Translations under genes and position numbers: made by a program
In this document: piece by piece, positions 55,420 to 60,000 of the stretch
How the letters are laid out: every line of letters starts with the position of its first letter
Numbering within the stretch: the stretch's first letter is position 1
Source of the DNA: Takakia lepidozioides
Taxonomy: Eukaryota; Streptophyta; Takakiopsida; Takakiales; Takakiaceae
DNA length: 60,000 bases
Assembly: GCA_030704615.1 (NCBI GenBank)
Contig: CM060732.1
Coordinates: 77,297,053-77,357,052, forward strand
Direction of reading: 5' to 3'
Notes under the pieces: generated by a model
The model's input: only the letters and a program-made list of their open reading frames with translations
The model's database searches: none
What the model was told of the DNA's origin: nothing

Positions 55420-56640
55420 AACCTGTCTGCCATCCTCAAAGCTGGAATCCCTTCTGATATCGTTCTTGAGACTGCCCTTCCTGCCATGTATGCCAGATGT
55501 GGGAACATGAAGGATCCACGCCGAGTGTTCGTCAGAATGACTGTACGAAATTTGGTCTCATGGAATGTGATGATTGGAGGATATGCCCAGGATGAATGTG
55601 GTATGGAGGCTTTATGGCTGTATGGACAGATGATATGTGAAGGGATGGTACCAAACGAGGGCACAGTCATTGGTGTTCTCCGTGCGTGTGCTGGTCTGCA
55701 AGCCCTGGAAGAGGGCAAGGAGGTCATGCAGACATCATCAAGTTTGGGAACCTTGGGTATCTGTTTGCAGACTGTCCTTGTTGACATGTATGCCAAATGT
55801 GACATAGGATGCTCACGATGCGTTTGACAAAATGGCTCAACAAGATGTGGTCTCATGGAGCGTAGTGATTGCAGGATATGCTGGGTGTGGTAGGGAGGCT
55901 TTGGAGATGTATGAACAAATGCTACAGCAAGGTTACCTTTATGTGTGTTCTAAATGCGTGTGCCAGCCTTGCATCTCTCAAACAGGTCCATGCAGACATT
56001 ATCAGAGTTGGAATTGTGTCACATACTTATTTGGAGAGCACCCTTGTTTACTTCTATGCCAAATGTGGGGATAAGAGGGAAGCACATCATTCGACAATAT
56101 GGGTCAAGGAAGTTTTGTGTCATGGAGCACTATGATTGCAGGATATGCTCAGCATGGGTTTGCTAGGGAGGCCCTGCAACTATTTGAACAAATGCAGCAG
56201 GACGGCTTGAAGCCGAACGACGTCACCTTAACAAGTCTTCTCTCGGCATGCAGCCATATGGGGCTAGTTGATGAAGGCTGTCACTACTTCAAGTCCATGA
56301 GTCAAGATCATGGACAATGAAGCATCATGGTTGCATGGTGGACCTTCTTGGCCGTGCAGGACGATTGGAGGAGGCACAGGACTTCATTCAGTTGAACCAG
56401 ACGCTGGGGTGTGGGAAGCTTTGCTCGTTGCCTGCAGAATGCATTGCAGTGTGGAGGTAGCAGAGCGTGTGGCAGGATGCCTTCTGAAAGTATGATCCAC
56501 AAGAATGATGCAGGACGGAGGTGTTAGAAAGGATCCAGCATGCAGTCGTATGGAGGTACACAACCTTGTGCATACGTTCATTATAGAAGACAAATTACAT
56601 CCACAATGAATTCTGAGCTGAAGGATTGTCTTGGCCGATG
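55420..56640 (+). pseudogene. PPR pseudogene, strongly decayed
   Basis: PPR motifs readable over at least four frame changes: AMYARCGNMKDPRRVFVRMT, RNLVSWNVMIGGYAQDECGM, LVDMYAKCD, QQDVVSWSVVIAGYAG, TFMCVLNACASLASLKQVHA, VSWSTMIAGYAQHGFAREAL, LSACSHMGLVDEGCHYFKSM and the E-type GCMVDLLGRAGRLEEAQDF. Breaks lie near 55730, 55805, 55945, 56085, 56320 and 56390. Faint E-region similarity fades by 56640 and no DYW end is recognisable. It is less similar to the intact gene than the 27-kb and 51-kb copies. Confidence 0.8.
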
Positions 56641-58229
56641 AAGGATGTTGGGTGCGTGCCTCATTTTTTGCAGCAAGTTGAGTCATGCATCCAACATTCA
56701 GTGCCACAACAGGGCCATTTGTGGTTATACATATATGGGTTGTCCGTTTCCTGTGGCATAGAGCAAGCAGCCACTTTATGATCCCATGAGGGTTGCATGG
56801 GCACAAGATCCAGCTGTAGTCAATAACTGCCTCTCAGGGGCCCAACTCCTTGTGGTAACTGCAGCTTTGGCATCTATTCTCTTTCAGTACCACTGGTGCT
56901 GGATGCAATCCCAGTGAACAAGCTTCTGCTGCCATTGTTCTGGAGGCTAATGACAATGAGGTACTTCAGCACCCGTTGGAAACACACGGTTTTGAGCTTG
57001 TAAAGTTTTCAAACATGCCTACTTGCGATGTTTTCAAATATCTGAATACTTCTTCTAGTAATGTCACTGTCAAACTAGCTTTGAATGATAAAAATTCTGT
57101 CTGTACACTGCTTGGACCTGACATTTGTTTGGGAGTGGCTGTGGTTTCCCCTGGAGCTTGTCTGACATGGTTTCCCATCTTGATTGTTGTCAGCCTGCTG
57201 GAAGGAACTTATTGTGGAAATTGTGGATATGTGCAGATCTTTTGGCAATGTCTTCACACCCACAGATAACACCCTTGAGTGGGTTTTAGCATCAGCGTCA
57301 TTTAGTATGAAAACATGCTCATACTTGGGTCTATCTGAGGCTATCTTTGACATCCGATTGCTTGGACTCACAGCAAGGGAAAAGGTAGTACATGTTTGGC
57401 TTGAAACATCAGGTAGTGTGTCCCGAGTCATATAATAAGTTTGGATTTGCATCATATGGTTGATGTGACAGTCTATTGGTGGAGGGATGTATCTTTCAAC
57501 AATCTGAGTGGCCATGTTCCTTCTATTGCATGCCAAGATTATGTGAGCTCTAACTGGTTCTTGTGAATCGGACCATCGCAGGAGGCAGCAGCTCTACCAG
57601 GCAAGGGCGGCCTGCTCTGCTCCCGTCTTTCCGACACACATTACCAATGGAATGATACCATCCCCGCGCAATGGGAAGTCCCCTGGTGGTGGAGAGGAGG
57701 GGGATTTCAATTGGCGACATAGCTGCGAGGACTCTTTGGAGGAGAAGCTATATGACGAACTTGAGGCAACAAACTCAAGATGCAGCTCAAGTAATAGATT
57801 TAGGACTCATTGATCTGCTTCTGCTGTCTCTAGCTCCTTGTCAGTATATGTTGCTGGAGAACTTCCTCTGCTACATAGTCCCCCTTTTTCTCTGTTTCCA
57901 CCTAGTCCTCCTTCTTAGGCCTTAATCACTGTCTGATGCTCCTCAGTCTCTTCTATGCAACTTTTCTGGGTCTCGGGGTAGTTTCCCCTGTAAGCCTCCA
58001 TTTTCCACCCCATGCAATATATTTTTCAGGGCCTCCGCTCCCTTTACTTTTTTTTTAAGAGAAACCAAAAAAACCAAAAAAGCAAAACCAAATCAGTTAT
58101 GGCTACAGTATTTAACTAGCTATTGGAGACATTGATATGTCATCATCTTCAATTTCAAATCAAATCAAAATCTGAAAATGTGAGAGAACAGCGCTCAAAT
58201 CAAACGAATAAGCAATACTGATGTTAGTC
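56641..58229. other. Spacer without recognised genes
   Basis: Open frames at 56976-57269, 57184-57435 and 57671-57925 have no recognisable domain. The stretch just left of 58230 would be the 3' flank of the GGTase gene, which is on the minus strand. Confidence 0.3.
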
Positions 58230-59833
58230 TCAACAAGTTTGCAGCCCAGTCTGGGTTGTGCATAGTGGTAGCCCCTGGGCTGCACGACTAGTGATACCTA
58301 GCTCACAACAGAGGGTGTTCATGCCAGGTTCTTCCAATAAACTAAGCCCGCAGATGGAGTAGTATGCATGCAAAAGATCTGGCAACTCCTTTGGATACTT
58401 GCTGAAGCCACCATACTGCAAGCAAGGGTGCAAGATCAGAATATTGTTGATTCGCTGGAATCATTTTTCAAGAATTGAGGGTGGTGGTGATCAAAATCAT
58501 AAAAACCCTTGTGTTTGCAGCTCTTATGATAGCCCTAGGATCAGGCATATGAGGGGTACCTACTGGCTTTTGGAAAGCCTTACACACTGGAAAATGCAAG
58601 GAAGCAAGGACGGAGGTCTGATGGTCACGGGAAAACGCCTCGAGAGGGTCCAGAGTTCACCTTGCTCTGGCAAGTCAACAAAAATGAGCGTGCTGCTACC
58701 TTATCACATAAATGGTATGCTCCGAGCATCTGCAGAGAGCCACCCAACCTGTGTGCAGATTTCAGATTAGGCCATTTCATACCCTCAGTACTTTGAGGGA
58801 TGCTCCTGAGAATATGTAAGATTAGGCCAACAGTCCCAGTCGATTAAGTAACTAAGCATCCAGGTTGAGTCAATAAGATGTGCAAAGAAAAACTTGCAAG
58901 AAAGTACACCTGTATTTCAATTGGCGTACATAATGTTAGAGAAAGAAGGATTTGTATGTGGAACAGTACAATCCCTGAGCGCTTACCTATCATCTGGAGA
59001 AAAAAATATGTTACTCATAATTGCGTTACATCTGGATTTTGTGCGGATATAAGCCTGGTGGTAGTATATTGTACATTTGCACTTCCGGGGAAAATTTTCT
59101 AGTTCACATGGGGCGTGTTATTATGTTACTGTTGCACCCTGCAAGTTTTCACTTTAGTGAGTTGCAAAAAATCCTGGCCGTGTCCCCTGAGCTACAACAA
59201 GGCTGTGTGAGTTCCAGAATCAAGCACAGCCAGCTGCAAAGCCACACACTCAAAATGGTGGTAGCAGTTACCAGAATGCGTAGCAAGCATCGGCATCCTT
59301 GTTGGATCTTCCTTGGAATCCTCCACTCTCAGCTTGTCTCTGCCTCACACATCCCAAGAGTGCACTTGACATCATACGTATCTAACCAGTGATCTCAACT
59401 TCCACTAACACGTATACCACTGAGCTGCTAGTTTCACTCCTGCCTTGCTTCAAATATCATCACACACATGCTAAGATTTTTTTAAGGGGGAATGGGAGCT
59501 GGGATATTCTTCAATGCTGGAATGTGCGCTTGCTTCGGTGTAAGATAAACAGCTGGATACATTTATTCCTGTTCTCTCAAGCAACAGCAACCATTTCTCC
59601 CAACTACTATGTTTGTTGGGAAACCATTATGTAGTATCAACCCATGAGGTCATCAGCAGGTAGGGCCATATTTTTCATTACTAAGTTGTGTGTTGACTGA
59701 CCCACCCGCAAACACCAGCCTATCAAGGCCGTCCAGTCAAGGATGGAAGCACTGAGTTTATCGACTCCTATTGCATCAGAGGTAATATGTCTCATAAGCT
59801 TCAAGGTTGCCACAGCACAGTAAGTTCCCCCTC
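58230..59833 (-). CDS. GGB: Geranylgeranyltransferase type I beta subunit, 3' part (gene continues past right edge)
   Basis: Exons seen on the minus strand: 59706-59833 (GGTYCAVATLKLM, LDWTALIGWCLR), 59272-59339 (RQAESGGFQGRSNKDADACY then AFW), 58661-58729 (LGAYHLCDKVAARSFLLTC then QSK) and last exon 58230-58415 (YGGFSKYPKELPDLLHAYYS, LLEEPGMNTLCCELGI), ending at a stop. The GGFQGR.NK..D.CY.FW block, with the Asp and Cys that ligate the catalytic zinc, and the YGGFSK.P...PDL.H.YY block are hallmarks of the prenyltransferase beta subunit, GGTase-I branch. It attaches geranylgeranyl to CaaL proteins such as ROP GTPases. A short exon for GASLK probably lies at about 58792-58805, but I could not make its phase fit. 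N-terminal exons lie beyond 60000. Confidence 0.88.
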
Positions 59834-60000
59834 CTGCAAAGAGAAAGGTTCGAAGAAGAACAGTTAATATACAGGTCCCCGAGTGGCAAGTGTCTCTCTG
59901 AAGTGCAAAAGAAAATGTAACAAATACGACCACAGGCATTCCCTCTGACTCAGGTCCACGCTCCCAAAAAACACCTATCAGAAAGCAGTTCATTTTTCAT

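Noticed and set aside
59637-59993. 118-codon minus-strand frame as one exon
   Set aside because: Only 59706-59833 shows GGTase similarity; the rest is intron read-through on both sides of clear splice signals.

Overview
This window looks like nuclear DNA of a land plant, most likely a non-seed plant (bryophyte, lycophyte or fern); I cannot place it further. Reasons: an intact DYW-type pentatricopeptide-repeat (PPR) gene with several decayed relatives, many short GT-AG introns, plant-type single-copy housekeeping genes (ERD6-like sugar carrier, plastid-type NFU scaffold, GIGANTUS1/WDR89-like WD40 protein, geranylgeranyltransferase-I beta) and abundant plant-type transposons (Ty3/gypsy, LINE, PIF/Harbinger, CACTA, hAT-like and Tourist-like elements).

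Layout. 1-0.6 kb: PPR remnant. 0.6-2.2 kb: no recognised gene. 2.2-5.4 kb: a 542-bp repeat followed by a broken LINE reverse transcriptase that carries a fold-back insertion. 5.4-16.9 kb: a PIF/Harbinger-like transposase remnant on the minus strand, split by a 10.9-kb Ty3/gypsy-type element with a 4-bp target duplication. That element has gag, zinc knuckles and protease, then a DNMT3-like cytosine-C5 DNA methyltransferase domain, then reverse transcriptase, RNase H and integrase, and a C-terminal PHD finger. 19.5-25.7 kb: an intact 18-exon ERD6-like sugar transporter. 27.2-29.7 kb: broken PPR gene. 32.4-34.9 kb: four-exon NFU gene. 35.6-36.4 kb: LINE tail. 36.4-38.8 kb: six-exon GTS1/WDR89 gene (minus). 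40.8-44.3 kb: intact DYW PPR gene, with an upstream hAT-like element inside a probable intron. 46.7-47.8 kb: broken F-box gene. 48.2-54.0 kb: an array of a roughly 107-bp repeat, interrupted by three SINE-like copies, a CACTA non-autonomous element, an inverted PPR pseudogene and a Tourist-like MITE. 55.4-56.6 kb: another PPR pseudogene. 58.2 kb to the right edge: 3' part of a GGTase-I beta gene (minus).

The most interesting object is the gypsy-type element that joins a DNA methylation writer (DNMT3-like) and a histone-tail reader (PHD) to a retrotransposon polyprotein. This copy is disabled by several frameshifts and a stop, but all domain signatures are readable. Its two ends do not match each other as LTRs should. 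The host genes show no operon-like organisation; each is an independent eukaryotic transcription unit. Exon coordinates were derived by hand from splice signals, reading phase and family conservation.
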